Positions 44,642 to 53,878 are shown, numbered from the stretch's first letter. The stretch is DNA of 64,000 nt from Cryptosporangium phraense (GCF_006912135.1 NZ_VIRS01000001.1:372001-436000); one strand, 5' to 3'. Numbers and translations are program-made. Notes: generated by a model not told the origin, from the letters alone.

Positions 44642-45422
44642 CCCGCCGGGGCGCCGGAATGATCATCGGGGTGCCGGTGGCGGGGTCGTCCATGATCTCG
44701 CACGGCACCCCGAACACGTCCTCGATCAGTTCCGGCGTCATCACCGCGGCCGGAGCGCCCTGCCCCACCACCGCCCCCGCCTTCATCACGATCATGTCGG
44801 TCGCGTAGCGCGCGGCCTGGTTCAGGTCGTGCAGCACGGCGACGATCGTCCGCCCCTGTTCGTGCAGGTCGGCGCACAGATCGAGCACCTCGAACTGGTG
44901 CGCGAGGTCGAGGAACGTCGTCGGCTCGTCGAGCAGCAGGATCTCGGTCTGCTGGGCCAGCGCCAGCGCCAGCCAGACCCGCTGCCGCTGCCCGCCCGAC
45001 AGCTCGTCGACGTACCGCTCGGCCAGCGCGGTCACCTCGGTGAGCCGCATCGCCTCGGCGACCGCGGCCTCGTCCTCGGACGACCATTGACGCAGCAGCC
45101 GCTGGTGCGCGAACCGGCCCCGCGCGACCAGGTCCTCCACCACGATCCCGTTCGGGACGACCGGCGACTGCGGCAGCATCCCCAGCCGCCTCGCGACCTC
45201 CTTGGACGGGTACGACGTGATCGCCTTCCCGTCCAGGTACACGGTGCCGGCCCGGGGTTCGAGCACCCGCGCCAGCGCCTTGAGCAGCGTCGACTTGCCG
45301 CACGCGTTCGGCCCGACGATCACCGTGAACGACCCGTCCGCGATCTCGACGCCGAGGTCGCGCGCGACCACGTGCTCGTCGTAGGCCAGGGTCAGGTTCT
45401 CCGCCGACAACCGCTGTCTCAT
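44625..45422 (-). CDS. Iron-siderophore ABC transporter ATP-binding protein
   Basis: A 265-residue FecE/FepC-type ATPase: Walker A GPNACGKST, signature LSGGQRQRVWLALAL, Walker B LLLDEPTTFLD and switch VLHD. The ATG at 45422 overlaps the permease stop by four bases, so it is preferred to the open frame upstream. It is the third gene of the permease-permease-ATPase operon under the iron box. Confidence 0.9.
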   Translation of the reverse strand: MRQRLSAENLTLAYDEHVVARDLGVEIADGSFTVIVGPNACGKSTLLKALARVLEPRAGTVYLDGKAITSYPSKEVARRLGMLPQSPVVPNGIVVEDLVARGRFAHQRLLRQWSSEDEAAVAEAMRLTEVTALAERYVDELSGGQRQRVWLALALAQQTEILLLDEPTTFLDLAHQFEVLDLCADLHEQGRTIVAVLHDLNQAARYATDMIVMKAGAVVGQGAPAAVMTPELIEDVFGVPCEIMDDPATGTPMIIPAPRRVRAFR

Positions 45423-46456
45423 ACGCCTCTCCGCCATTCACGCGCCAGCAACCAGCACAGATACGCCCCACCCGCGGCCGCCGTCACCACGCCGACCGGC
45501 AGGTCCCGGTCGGGCAGGATCCGCTGCGCGACCCAGTCCCCGCCGACCATCAGCACCGCGCCCATCGCGGCCGACGGCAGGATGTTCGCGCCCGGGGCCC
45601 GGGTCAGCCGGGCGGCGATGTGCGGCGCGGAGAGCGCGACGAACCCGACCGGCCCGGCCGCCGCGGTCGCGACCGCGGCGAGCACCACCGCTCCCCCGGC
45701 CAGCACGGCCCGGGCCGGTTCGACCCGGACGCCCTGCACGACCGCCACCTCGTCGCCCAGGTTCAGCATCGCGAGCTGCCGCGACGCGTACACCAGCACC
45801 GGCAGCACGACGACGACGCCCAGGCCGACGATGACGACCTCGGTGTACGTCCGCCCGCTGACGCTGCCGATCAGCCAGACCTGGGCGGCGATCGCGTCGG
45901 CCAGCCGGGCCCGCAGGATCAGGAACGTGTTCAGCGCGTCGAGCAGCGCGGAGACGCCGATCCCCATCAGCACCAGCCGGAACGGCTGCACGCCCCGCCG
46001 GAACGCCAGCAGGTACACGAGCACCGACGTGGCGACGCACCCGGCGATCGCGCCGGCGCTCACCCCGAATCCACTGCCGCCGAGCAGCAGGATCACCAGC
46101 AGCGCCCCGGTCGACGACCCGACGGTCAGCCCGACGAAGTCCGGGCTGCCGAGCGGGTTGCGGGTCAGGCTCTGGAACACGGCCCCGGACGCCCCCAGCG
46201 CGATCCCGACGAGCAGCGCGACCGCCACCCGCGGCAGCCGCAGCTCGAGCACGATGACGTTCGTCGCCGCGTCGCCCGCCCCGACCAGCGCGCGGAGCAC
46301 GTCGGGCACCGGGATCGGGAAGTCGCCCGAGGTCAGCGTGAACACCGAGACGGTCAGGGCCAGCAGCGCCAGCACCGCCCCGACGATCACCGGCCGCACC
46401 CGCAGCCGCAGCGAGAAGCCGCCCCGCCGGATCGTCACGCGGTGGATCGTCGTCAT
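45419..46456 (-). CDS. FecCD-family siderophore permease, second subunit
   Basis: A 345-residue BtuC/FecCD-type permease of about ten helices: RLPRVAVALLVGIALGASGAVFQSLTRNPLGSPDFVG is the family block, with LTRAPGANILPSAAMGAVLMVGGDW near the end. The ATG at 46456 overlaps the first permease stop by four bases. The two permeases probably form a heterodimeric channel. Confidence 0.9.
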   Translation of the reverse strand: MTTIHRVTIRRGGFSLRLRVRPVIVGAVLALLALTVSVFTLTSGDFPIPVPDVLRALVGAGDAATNVIVLELRLPRVAVALLVGIALGASGAVFQSLTRNPLGSPDFVGLTVGSSTGALLVILLLGGSGFGVSAGAIAGCVATSVLVYLLAFRRGVQPFRLVLMGIGVSALLDALNTFLILRARLADAIAAQVWLIGSVSGRTYTEVVIVGLGVVVVLPVLVYASRQLAMLNLGDEVAVVQGVRVEPARAVLAGGAVVLAAVATAAAGPVGFVALSAPHIAARLTRAPGANILPSAAMGAVLMVGGDWVAQRILPDRDLPVGVVTAAAGGAYLCWLLAREWRRGV

Positions 46457-47484
46457 AGCTGCCCGATCCGACGGCGGCGGCACAGCAGCAGGAACACCGG
46501 CGCCCCGACGAACGCCGTCACCACGCCCACCTGCAGCTCGGACGGCGGCGCGGCCACACGTCCGACGATGTCGGAGAGCAGCAACAGCGACGGTCCGATG
46601 AGGACCGAGTAGCCCAGCACCCAGCGGTGGTCGGCTCCGACCAGCAGCCGGGCCACGTACGGGACGGCCAGCCCGAGGAACCAGATCGGACCGGTGGCCG
46701 CGGTCGCGGCCCCACAGAGCAGCGTGATCGCGCCGAGCCCCAACGCCCGGATCCGGGCCGGCGAAGCCCCGACCGCGGTCGCCGCCTCGTCGCCCAGGCT
46801 CAGCGCGTTCAGCCGGCCCCCGAGGAGCAGCGCCCAGACCACGCCGACGACCAGGAACGGCGCGACCCGCACCAGCGTGGCGTGGTCGCGGTCGGCCAGC
46901 GACCCGACGTCCCAGTAGCGGTAGCGGTCGAAGACCTCGGGCAGCGTCACCAGCACCGCCCAGACGAACGCGCCGAGCACCGACGTCAGCGCGATGCCGG
47001 CCAGGATCTGCCGCTCCGGCGTCGGCGAGCGTCCGGTGCCGCCGAGCGCGAAGACGGCGACGGACGTCAGCGCCGCTCCGGCGAACGAGAACCAGATGTA
47101 GCCGCTCAGCGACGAGATGCCGAGGAACGCGATCGCGACGACGACCGCGGTCGCCGCGCCCAGGTTGACGCCGAGGATGCCCGGCTCGGCCAGCGGGTTC
47201 CGGGTCAGCGCCTGCATCAGCGCACCGGACAGGCCGAGCGCGGCCCCGACCCCGAGGCCCAGCAGCGTCCGCGGAATCCGCAGCGTGTGGATGACGTCGG
47301 ACGCCACCGAACCGTCCGGATGCCACAGGACCTGCCAGGTCGTCCCGAGCGGAATCGATCGGGTGCCGAGCGCCAGCGACAGCATCGAGACCACGACGAG
47401 CCCGGCCGCGGCCGCGGCCAAACCGGCCGTGCGCCGCCGGGTGCGGGCGCGGCCGACGACCGGTGCCACCACGGTTGTGGCCAT
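46453..47484 (-). CDS. FecCD-family siderophore permease, first subunit
   Basis: A 343-residue permease of the same family (RIPRTLLGLGVGAALGLSGALMQALTRNPLAEPGILG). It is the first gene of the operon and starts at the ATG at 47484, 18 bp from the iron box shared with the divergent binding-protein gene. Confidence 0.9.
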   Translation of the reverse strand: MATTVVAPVVGRARTRRRTAGLAAAAAGLVVVSMLSLALGTRSIPLGTTWQVLWHPDGSVASDVIHTLRIPRTLLGLGVGAALGLSGALMQALTRNPLAEPGILGVNLGAATAVVVAIAFLGISSLSGYIWFSFAGAALTSVAVFALGGTGRSPTPERQILAGIALTSVLGAFVWAVLVTLPEVFDRYRYWDVGSLADRDHATLVRVAPFLVVGVVWALLLGGRLNALSLGDEAATAVGASPARIRALGLGAITLLCGAATAATGPIWFLGLAVPYVARLLVGADHRWVLGYSVLIGPSLLLLSDIVGRVAAPPSELQVGVVTAFVGAPVFLLLCRRRRIGQL

Positions 47485-47502
47485 GACCCCCCTCTCGACA
47501 GG

Positions 47503-47521
47503 TGAGGAAAGGCTAGCCTAA
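47503..47521. promoter_or_regulatory. Iron box (IdeR/DtxR-type operator)
   Basis: TGAGGAAAGGCTAGCCTAA matches 15 of 19 positions of the DtxR/IdeR consensus TTAGGTTAGGCTAACCTAA. It lies in the 74-bp gap between the divergent siderophore permease and binding-protein genes, so iron-loaded IdeR should repress both. Confidence 0.8.
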
Positions 47522-47527
47522 GGTCCT

Positions 47528-47552
47528 CCCCCAGTAGCCGAACACCTGGGGG
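47528..47552 (+). promoter_or_regulatory. Hairpin covering the ribosome site of the siderophore-binding protein gene
   Basis: CCCCCAG (47528-47534) pairs perfectly with CTGGGGG (47546-47552) over an 11-base loop. The right arm is the GGGGGA ribosome-binding site, six bases before the GTG start, so folding would block translation. Confidence 0.45.
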
Positions 47553-47558
47553 AACACC

Positions 47559-48572
47559 GTGCTTCGAAGGCTCACCGCGGCCACCGCCGCCCTGGTCCTG
47601 GCCGTCGGGCTGGCCGCCTGCGGCGGCAACGACGACAGCTCCGAGGCCACGGAGTCCACGTCCGCCGCGTTTCCGGTGACCGTCGAGCACAAATACGGCA
47701 CGACGACGATCACCGCGGAACCGAAGCGGATCGTCGTCGTCGGACTGGTGGAGCAGGACGCCCTGCTCTCGCTGGGCGTCGTGCCGGTCGCCACCACCGA
47801 GTGGTTCGGGAGCCACCCGGGCGCGGTCTTCCCGTGGGCGACCGACGAGCTCGGCGACCGGGCGAAGCCGACCGTCCTGACCAACACCGACGGCCTGCAG
47901 TTCGAGAAGATCGCGGCCCAGAAGCCCGACCTGATCCTCGGGGTCTACTCCGGACTGACCAAGGACGACTACGACAAGCTGTCGAAGTTCGCGCCGACGA
48001 TCGCCCAGCCCGAGGGCGGCATCGACTACGGCGTCAGCTGGCAGGACCTGACCACGACGGTCGCGACCGCGGTCGGGCGCAAGGCCGACGGCGAGAAGGT
48101 CGTCGCCGACGTCGAGGCGAAGATCGCCGCGGCCAAGACCGCGAACCCCGCGTTCGCGAAGTCCACCGGCCTGATGGTGACGAACTACGAGGGCTACTAC
48201 GTCTACGGCTCGCAGGACCCGCGCGGCCGGTTCCTCACCGATCTCGGCTTCGCGCTCCCGCCCGGTCTGGACGCGGTGACCGGCGAGGAGTTCGGGGCCA
48301 GCATCAGCCGGGAGCGCACCGACCTGCTCCGGGTGGGCGCGCTGGTCTGGCTGGTGCCGGACACCACCGCCGACGCGGAGAAGATCCAGGCCGACCCGCT
48401 GTACGCGAAGCTGAACGTCACCAAGGAAGGCCGGGACATCTACCTGGACGAGGCGAAGGACGTCGGAGCGGCGACGTCGTTCATCTCGGTGCTGAGCCTG
48501 CCGTACCTGCTCGACGAGCTGGTTCCGAAGCTGGCCGCCGCGGTCGACGGCGATCCGTCGACGACGGCCTGA
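47559..48572 (+). CDS. Iron-siderophore substrate-binding lipoprotein
   Basis: A 337-residue FepB/FhuD-like binding lipoprotein from a GTG. The signal peptide ends in the lipobox GLAAC. The mature part starts VEHKYGTTTITAEPKRIVVVGLVEQDALLSLGV, the classic Fe-siderophore-binding opening, with KIAAQKPDLILGVYSGL following. It delivers a ferric siderophore to the divergent FecCD/FecE importer. Control is expected from the shared iron box, and possibly from the hairpin over its ribosome site. Confidence 0.9.
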   Translation: MLRRLTAATAALVLAVGLAACGGNDDSSEATESTSAAFPVTVEHKYGTTTITAEPKRIVVVGLVEQDALLSLGVVPVATTEWFGSHPGAVFPWATDELGDRAKPTVLTNTDGLQFEKIAAQKPDLILGVYSGLTKDDYDKLSKFAPTIAQPEGGIDYGVSWQDLTTTVATAVGRKADGEKVVADVEAKIAAAKTANPAFAKSTGLMVTNYEGYYVYGSQDPRGRFLTDLGFALPPGLDAVTGEEFGASISRERTDLLRVGALVWLVPDTTADAEKIQADPLYAKLNVTKEGRDIYLDEAKDVGAATSFISVLSLPYLLDELVPKLAAAVDGDPSTTA

Positions 48573-48576
48573 GATT

Positions 48577-48605
48577 CGGCCGGGGCGCTCCGAGCGCCCC
48601 GGCCG
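48577..48605. terminator. Strong bidirectional terminator hairpin
   Basis: CGGCCGGGGCGCT and AGCGCCCCGGCCG form a perfect 13-bp stem with a CCG loop, centred in the 36-bp gap between the convergent binding-protein gene and the small gene on the other strand. It lacks a T run, as usual in this GC range. Confidence 0.85.
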
Positions 48606-48608
48606 CTC

Positions 48609-48947
48609 TCACAGCTCCCGGCGCCGGTCCGCGGCCGCCTCGGCCACCGCGGGCAGCGTCGTGACCGCCTCTTGCACCGCCGCCAGCACGCGGTCCGCGT
48701 CCTGGCAGGTCGTCAGGCCGTCGGTCGCGCTGACGGCGTGGTTCAGGTAGCTCACCAGCGCGGTCAGCGCCTGGGATGCGTACGCCGTCCTCACCGGACT
48801 GTACGGACCGATGAGCGGCCAGTGCCCGGCGACGACCGAGTAGCCGTCGATGTCTGTTCCGATCTGTTCGTCCACCACGAGGATCCCCAGTTGAATCGAG
48901 GTGCGCCCCCGGGCGGTCTGTAACCGTTCAGGCGCTAATAATTCCAA
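48609..48947 (-). CDS. Small protein of unknown function downstream of AAA ATPase
   Basis: About 112 residues if started at the TTG at 48947, which overlaps the end of the ATPase gene; a GTG in VVDEQIGTD is another possible start. Codon usage is native and the translation looks globular: IQLGILVVDEQIGTDIDGYSVV, then YASQALTALVSYLNHAVSATDGLTTCQDADRVLAAVQEAV. It ends just before the strong terminator. The protein may be a helper of the ATPase, but no family is recognised. Confidence 0.5.
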   Translation of the reverse strand: MELLAPERLQTARGRTSIQLGILVVDEQIGTDIDGYSVVAGHWPLIGPYSPVRTAYASQALTALVSYLNHAVSATDGLTTCQDADRVLAAVQEAVTTLPAVAEAAADRRREL

Positions 48948-49516
48948 GCTTCTTCGGAGAATCGAACCTCGTCGGCCTGGAGTGCCTCGTCGATCAGGTC
49001 GACGCGGTCTTCCAGCGCCATCGGAGGCACGTCGACCAGCTCGTAGACCCGCATGCTCTGGTACACGCTGCGGTGCAGTTCCTCGAAGCGCTCGGCGTCG
49101 TCGGGGGTGGTGCACCAGCCGCCGACCGTGGGCTCGATCTTGCCGTCGTGCTGCACGAAGAACACCGCGGGCTGGTAGATCGTGTTGGTGACGACCCGGT
49201 TCACCTCGGTGCGCAGCTCCCGGGTGATCGGCAGCCCGCAGTACCGGGCCAGCGTCAGCGTGCAGATCGGCGACTGGTCGAAGACCTGCATCACCGCGCC
49301 GTCGGCCGGTAACCGCTGCTGCCGCTCCTGCTGCAGCCGGATCACCGCGTCGAGGAAGCCGGGCTCCCGCCACGGCTCGGCCACGCCGTTCTGCTGCTCA
49401 CGGGTGAGCACGTCGGTGGCCGCCTCGTCGACGACCGCGTACCCGCGGGCCAGCAGGGCACGGACGATCGCCGTCTTGCCGCTGCCGGGAGCCCCGGTGA
49501 CGATGTATCGCCGCAT
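48935..49516 (-). CDS. AAA-family ATPase (AAA_28, small)
   Basis: A 193-residue P-loop protein from the ATG at 49516. Walker A is GAPGSGKTAI; the DEAATDVL stretch and VMQVFDQSPICTLTLARYCG resemble AAA_28/NadR-type nucleoside-triphosphate-binding proteins of unknown role. A longer frame upstream adds residues that do not fit the family. It overlaps the small downstream gene and is divergent from the M20 peptidase gene. Confidence 0.8.
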   Translation of the reverse strand: MRRYIVTGAPGSGKTAIVRALLARGYAVVDEAATDVLTREQQNGVAEPWREPGFLDAVIRLQQERQQRLPADGAVMQVFDQSPICTLTLARYCGLPITRELRTEVNRVVTNTIYQPAVFFVQHDGKIEPTVGGWCTTPDDAERFEELHRSVYQSMRVYELVDVPPMALEDRVDLIDEALQADEVRFSEEAWNY

Positions 49517-49626
49517 GTCTCCCGGCCTACTCGGGGCACGGGAGAAGATCGGGGTGGTTGTCCGCCACACCACTATTCACGCAGCGAATCGCGGTCGACG
49601 CAAGACGCTGCGTTAGCGTTGGGGAT

Positions 49627-50916
49627 ATGACCGGGCCGCGTGCGGTCGACGAAGTCGTCGCGCTCACCAGCGCGCTGATCGCGATCGACACCACGAACAG
49701 CGGCGATCCCCACTCACCCGGCACCGAACGGGCCGCCGCGGAATTCGTCGCCGAACAGCTCACGGACGCAGGGTACCGCCCGATTTACGTCGAGTCCGGG
49801 GCGCCCGGCCGCGGCAACGTCGTGGTCCGTCTGCCCGGCCGCGACCCGTCGGCGCTCCTCGTCCACGGCCACCTCGACGTCGTCCCGGCCGACCCGGCCG
49901 AGTGGTCGGTGCACCCGTTCTCCGGCGAGGTCCGCGACGGCTACGTCTGGGGACGCGGTGCGGTCGACATGAAGGGAACGGTCGCCACCGCGCTCGCCCT
50001 GGCCCGCCAATTCCGACGTGACGGCACGGTCCCGCCGCGCGACCTGATCTTCGCGTTCCTCGCCGACGAGGAGGCCGGTGGGCGGGTCGGCGCGCAGTGG
50101 CTCGTCGACCACCGGCCCGACCTCTTCGAGGGTGCGACCGAGGCGATCTCCGAAGTCGGGGGCTATTCGGTGACGCTCGGCGGCCGGCGGGCGTACCTGA
50201 TCCAGGTGGCCGAGAAGACGTCGTTCTGGCTCCGGCTGGCCGCCCACGGCCAGGCCGGCCACGGTGCGCTGCTGCACGCCGACAACCCGGTCGCCCGCCT
50301 GGCCGCGGCGGTGGCCCGCCTGGACGCGCACGAGTTCCCGCTGGAGGTCACCGACCCGATGCGGGCGTTCCTGGATGGGGCGGCGGAGATGCTGGATGTA
50401 CCGGTCGATGCGGTCGTCGACGCGCTCGGGCCGCTGTCGCGGTTGATCGGGGCCTCGCTGCGGGACACCGCGAACGTCACGATGTTCTCGGCCGGCTACA
50501 AGTCGAACGTGGTGCCGTCGGTGGCGCGGGCCGAGGTCGACTGCCGGGTGCTGCCGGGGCGTCTGGAGGCGTTCGCGCGCGAGGTCGTCGAGGTGTTGGG
50601 TCCGGGTATCGAGGCGTCGTGGGATCATCTGCCGTCGTGGAGCTCGCCGTTCGACGCGCCGGTGGTCGAGCGGATGGGGGCTGCTCTGGCGTTCGAGGAT
50701 CCGGGGGCGCGCGTTCTGCCGTATCTGTTGCCGGCCGCTACCGATGGGAAGGCGTTCGCCCGCCTGGGCCTGCGCACCTACGGCTTCGCTCCGCTCCGCC
50801 TGCCCGCTGATCTGGATTTTCTCTCCCTGTTCCACGGGGTGGACGAACGAGTGCCGATCGACGCCCTCGAGTTCGGCGTCCGCGTCCTCGAGAGGTTCCT
50901 CCTGACCGAGCCGTGA
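49627..50916 (+). CDS. M20-family metallopeptidase
   Basis: A 429-residue zinc peptidase/deacylase (ArgE/DapE/carboxypeptidase G2-like) from the ATG at 49627. Metal and catalytic residues are in HGHLDVVP (His82, Asp84), GRGAVDMKG, ADEEAGG (Glu-Glu pair) and a C-terminal HGVDERVP histidine. A dimerisation insert starts near FWLRLAAHGQAGHGA. It hydrolyses an amide bond in a small peptide or N-acyl amino acid. Confidence 0.87.
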   Translation: MTGPRAVDEVVALTSALIAIDTTNSGDPHSPGTERAAAEFVAEQLTDAGYRPIYVESGAPGRGNVVVRLPGRDPSALLVHGHLDVVPADPAEWSVHPFSGEVRDGYVWGRGAVDMKGTVATALALARQFRRDGTVPPRDLIFAFLADEEAGGRVGAQWLVDHRPDLFEGATEAISEVGGYSVTLGGRRAYLIQVAEKTSFWLRLAAHGQAGHGALLHADNPVARLAAAVARLDAHEFPLEVTDPMRAFLDGAAEMLDVPVDAVVDALGPLSRLIGASLRDTANVTMFSAGYKSNVVPSVARAEVDCRVLPGRLEAFAREVVEVLGPGIEASWDHLPSWSSPFDAPVVERMGAALAFEDPGARVLPYLLPAATDGKAFARLGLRTYGFAPLRLPADLDFLSLFHGVDERVPIDALEFGVRVLERFLLTEP

Positions 50917-51387
50917 CCCCGGCGCGGTCACCGCGGGTCTGCCCGCGGACTGGCCGCCATCACGCCCTCCGGGCTCTCGACCGCACTCTCGGCCGGGCTG
51001 GGCGGCCGAGCTGATCCGGGCCGCGGCCGACGCCGGGGGCCGGCGGATGGTGCCCTGGCGAGCCTCGATGCCGAACGCGCGCTGGCCGATGACCCGATCG
51101 TCCGAGCCGAGGTCGCACTGTGGGAGCCCGGCCGCTGAGGGTGCGCTCCGGCCGACGACGGGCGGACCCGTCCGTCGCCGGGCCGGCTGCGCGGTCGCCG
51201 TGGCTCTCCACCGCGGATGGCCCGCGCGGCATCCTGGCGGGCGCCGGTCCGGGCCGCGATCATGCACTCCGCGTGCGCGGCCGGGCTGGGCCACCGGTCA
51301 GCCTCGCGCCGGTGATCCCGATTGGCGGCGCCGTGCTGCGGGCGCTCGGTCGCGAGCCGTACTCCGCGATCGGGGTCGCGCGTCGCG
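50917..51387. other. 471-bp gap, possible decayed coding DNA
   Basis: No complete gene is seen. One plus-strand frame ending at 51398 reads VSLAPVIPIGGAVLRALGREPYSAIGVARRV near its end, which looks protein-like, but the upstream part is low complexity and no family is recognised. It may be a decayed gene. Confidence 0.4.
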
Positions 51388-52794
51388 TCAGACGTTGAGG
51401 ACGTTGCCCAGTTCGGAGGCGACGGTCAGTACGGCGTCGACGTCGTCGGGCGTCGTCCGGAAATTGACGAAGCAGACGCGGAGGCAGACGGCGTCGTCGA
51501 GGGCGGCGGGAGCCAGATAGATTCGGCCGTCCTGCTGGATCGCGCGAGCGAGCCGCTCGTTGTGGGCGTTGAGCTGATCGGCGGGAAGGCCGGCCGGGAC
51601 GTGCCGGAAGCAGACCGTCGAGAGCATCGGCTCATCCAGCAGCTCGAACTGCGGGTGCGCCCGGACCGCAGCGGCGAGCCGGGCCGAATTCGCGAGCGTG
51701 CTCTCGATCCAGGCCCGGAACTGCGCTGCCCCGTGCACCCGCATCGAGAGCCACAGCCGCAACGACCGGAACGGCCGCGAGTACTCGAACGTGCGGTCCA
51801 CCGGGTTCGCGGTGTCCTCCTCGTGGAGCATGTACCGCTCCTCGTGACCGAACGCCGCCCGCAACGCCCCCCGCCGATGCATCAGGATCACGCTGCACGA
51901 TTTCTGCATCCCGAGCCATTTGTGGGCGTCGATCGTCGCCGAGTCGGCCCGGTCGAGCCCGCTGAACCAGTGCCCGGCGGCGGTCGTGGCGGCCGCGGGC
52001 AGTCCGTAGGCGCCGTCGATGTGCAGCCAGACGTTCTCGCGCTCGCAGACGTCGGCAATCGCGTCGAGCGGGTCGACCGCGCCGGTCAGCGTGGTGCCGG
52101 CGGTCGCGACGACCGCGACCGGGGTGCAGCCGTCGGCCCGGTCGCGGGCCAGGGCGTCGGCGAGCGCGTCGGCGCGCATCCGGCGCTGCGGGTCGGTGGC
52201 GATCCGGCGCAGCGCGCGCCGCCCGAGGCCGGCGGCCTCGACGGCCCGGACGATCGAGTGGTGCGCCTCCTCCGAGCAGTAGACGGTGGCCCGGTGACCG
52301 GCGACGCCGTTCTCGCGGCTGCCCGGGAGCGCCTGCTCGCGGGCGGCCAGCAGCGCGGTCAGGTTCGAGACCTGTCCCCCGCTGGTGAAGTGGCCCTCGC
52401 CGATCGGGAACCCGACGAACTCGGCGACCCAGCGCACGGCCTGCTGGTCGAGCAGGTCGGCGGCCCCGGCCGCGGTGGCCAGGTTCGTGTCGTAGGCCGC
52501 GGCCAGCGCCGACGCCAGCACGCTGGTCTCCAGTCCGCTGGACCCGACGTAGGCCAGGAACAGCGGACGGGACGGCGAGACGCTGGCGTCGAGGATGCGC
52601 ACGGCGTCGTTCAGCGTCGCCTGCAGATCGCTGGGCCAGGGCGGGAGGCTCGCGCCGAGGCGCTCGAGCAGGCGGGGGTCGGCCTCGGGCTCGACCGGGC
52701 GCGGGTGGTCGAACGAGGCCCACGCGGACGCCAGGTGCGCCGAGAGAACCCGCAGCACGCCGTCCCGGTCGGCCAGCCCGTCGGAGACACTCAT
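51388..52794 (-). CDS. PLP-dependent (aromatic/aspartate-type) amino acid decarboxylase
   Basis: A 468-residue group II decarboxylase from the ATG at 52794. The PLP-binding lysine is in DAHKWLGMQKSCS. The cofactor contacts VVATAGTTLTGAVDPLDAI and LHIDGAYG are present, as is FTSGGQVSNLTAL near the N-terminal third. It converts an L-amino acid to an amine; specificity (tyrosine, tryptophan, glutamate-like or aspartate-like) cannot be told from these motifs. It is divergent from the methyltransferase gene with a long inverted repeat between them. Confidence 0.87.
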   Translation of the reverse strand: MSVSDGLADRDGVLRVLSAHLASAWASFDHPRPVEPEADPRLLERLGASLPPWPSDLQATLNDAVRILDASVSPSRPLFLAYVGSSGLETSVLASALAAAYDTNLATAAGAADLLDQQAVRWVAEFVGFPIGEGHFTSGGQVSNLTALLAAREQALPGSRENGVAGHRATVYCSEEAHHSIVRAVEAAGLGRRALRRIATDPQRRMRADALADALARDRADGCTPVAVVATAGTTLTGAVDPLDAIADVCERENVWLHIDGAYGLPAAATTAAGHWFSGLDRADSATIDAHKWLGMQKSCSVILMHRRGALRAAFGHEERYMLHEEDTANPVDRTFEYSRPFRSLRLWLSMRVHGAAQFRAWIESTLANSARLAAAVRAHPQFELLDEPMLSTVCFRHVPAGLPADQLNAHNERLARAIQQDGRIYLAPAALDDAVCLRVCFVNFRTTPDDVDAVLTVASELGNVLNV

Positions 52795-52845
52795 GCCGGT
52801 CAGCGTGCGTTTTCCTGAGTTCGCGCACAAGAGATCGGCGTGCGC

Positions 52846-52893
52846 TTGAGCAATTTGGCACCTACGTCGCTGTTTCCGCCTCGGATTGCTCAA
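52846..52893. promoter_or_regulatory. Inverted repeat with 30-bp spacing in divergent promoter
   Basis: TTGAGCAAT (52846-52854) and ATTGCTCAA (52885-52893) are exact inverted copies 30 bases apart, between the decarboxylase and methyltransferase genes. They could be paired operator half-sites, each seen once by a divergent promoter. Confidence 0.45.
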
Positions 52894-52931
52894 CACGGTA
52901 AATCGCTCGCGGGCGGGGTTAGCGTCCGAAC

Positions 52932-53630
52932 GTGACCGATGGCTACTTCGGCGAGGACGTCGCCGCCACCTACGACGACGACTCCCAGTTCCAGGTCGTC
53001 GACGCGACCGTGGACGTGCTGGAGTCGCTGGCCGGCACCGGCCGGGCCCTGGAGTTCGCCTCGGGCACCGGTCGGATCGCGGTGCCGCTGGCCGCCCGGG
53101 GCGTGCCGGTGCACGGCATCGAACTCTCGCGGGCCATGCACGCCCGCCTGGCCGCGAAGTCGGCCGCGATCCCGGTGACGATCGGGGACATGACGACGTC
53201 CCGGGTCGACGGCCGGTTCCGGCTCGTCTTCCTGGTCTTCAACACGATTCTGAACCTGACCACGCAGGCCGCCCAGGTCGCGTGCTTCCGGAACGCGGCT
53301 GCGCACTTGGAGCCCGGCGGGACGTTCCTGATCGAGGTCGGTGTGCCCGCGCTGCGGCTGCTCCCGCCCGGCCAGACGACGGTGCCGTTCCTGGACACGC
53401 CCGACGTGTTCGGGTTCGACCGGTACGACACGGCGACGCAGGCGATGAGCTCGAATTACGTCGGGGCGGGCGGGTACCGGTCGATTCCTTTCCGGTACGT
53501 GTGGCCGGCCGAATTGGACCTGATGGCGGAGCTGGCCGGGCTGCGGCTGCGCGATCGGTGGGGTGGGTGGGACAGGTCGCCGTTCACCCACGAGAGCACG
53601 AGGCACGTCTCGGTCTGGGAGAAGCCTTAG
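52932..53630 (+). CDS. Class I SAM-dependent methyltransferase
   Basis: A 232-residue methyltransferase from a GTG. The SAM-binding motif I is ALEFASGTGRIAVPLAARG, motif II is VHGIELS, and FRLVFLVFNTILNLTTQ is motif IV. The N-terminal YDDDSQF is common in this group. The substrate is unknown; being divergent from a decarboxylase it might methylate the resulting amine, but that is only a guess. Confidence 0.85.
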   Translation: MTDGYFGEDVAATYDDDSQFQVVDATVDVLESLAGTGRALEFASGTGRIAVPLAARGVPVHGIELSRAMHARLAAKSAAIPVTIGDMTTSRVDGRFRLVFLVFNTILNLTTQAAQVACFRNAAAHLEPGGTFLIEVGVPALRLLPPGQTTVPFLDTPDVFGFDRYDTATQAMSSNYVGAGGYRSIPFRYVWPAELDLMAELAGLRLRDRWGGWDRSPFTHESTRHVSVWEKP

Positions 53631-53639
53631 CCGACGTCC

Positions 53640-53878
53640 GCGTGTCCGCCCGGCGGCCGTCGCGGCCGCGTGGCCCTCGTCGGCGCGCTGACCACGACCG
53701 TCGTCACCTCTCGGCGCGCTGAACCTCCCCGCCGACGCGGCCAGACGCGGCCCGGCGCGTCCTCTCCGACCTGGCCGCGCCGATCGTCTTCTGCTCGGCC
53801 GAGGAGAATTCCACCCCTTCGCCGACCTGGCCGACGAGCTCGAGGGCCTCGGGTTCACGAATATCCACCGCAGCTAGG
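53640..53878 (+). pseudogene. Possible decayed methyltransferase C-terminus
   Basis: After 53631 there is no intact gene. One frame ends at TAG 53876-53878 with FHPFADLADELEGLGFTNIHRS, which looks like the final strand of a SAM methyltransferase, and another frame nearby reads ALVGALTTTVV. The segment may be the degraded end of a second methyltransferase. The rest of the gap to 54268 shows nothing recognisable. Confidence 0.25.
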
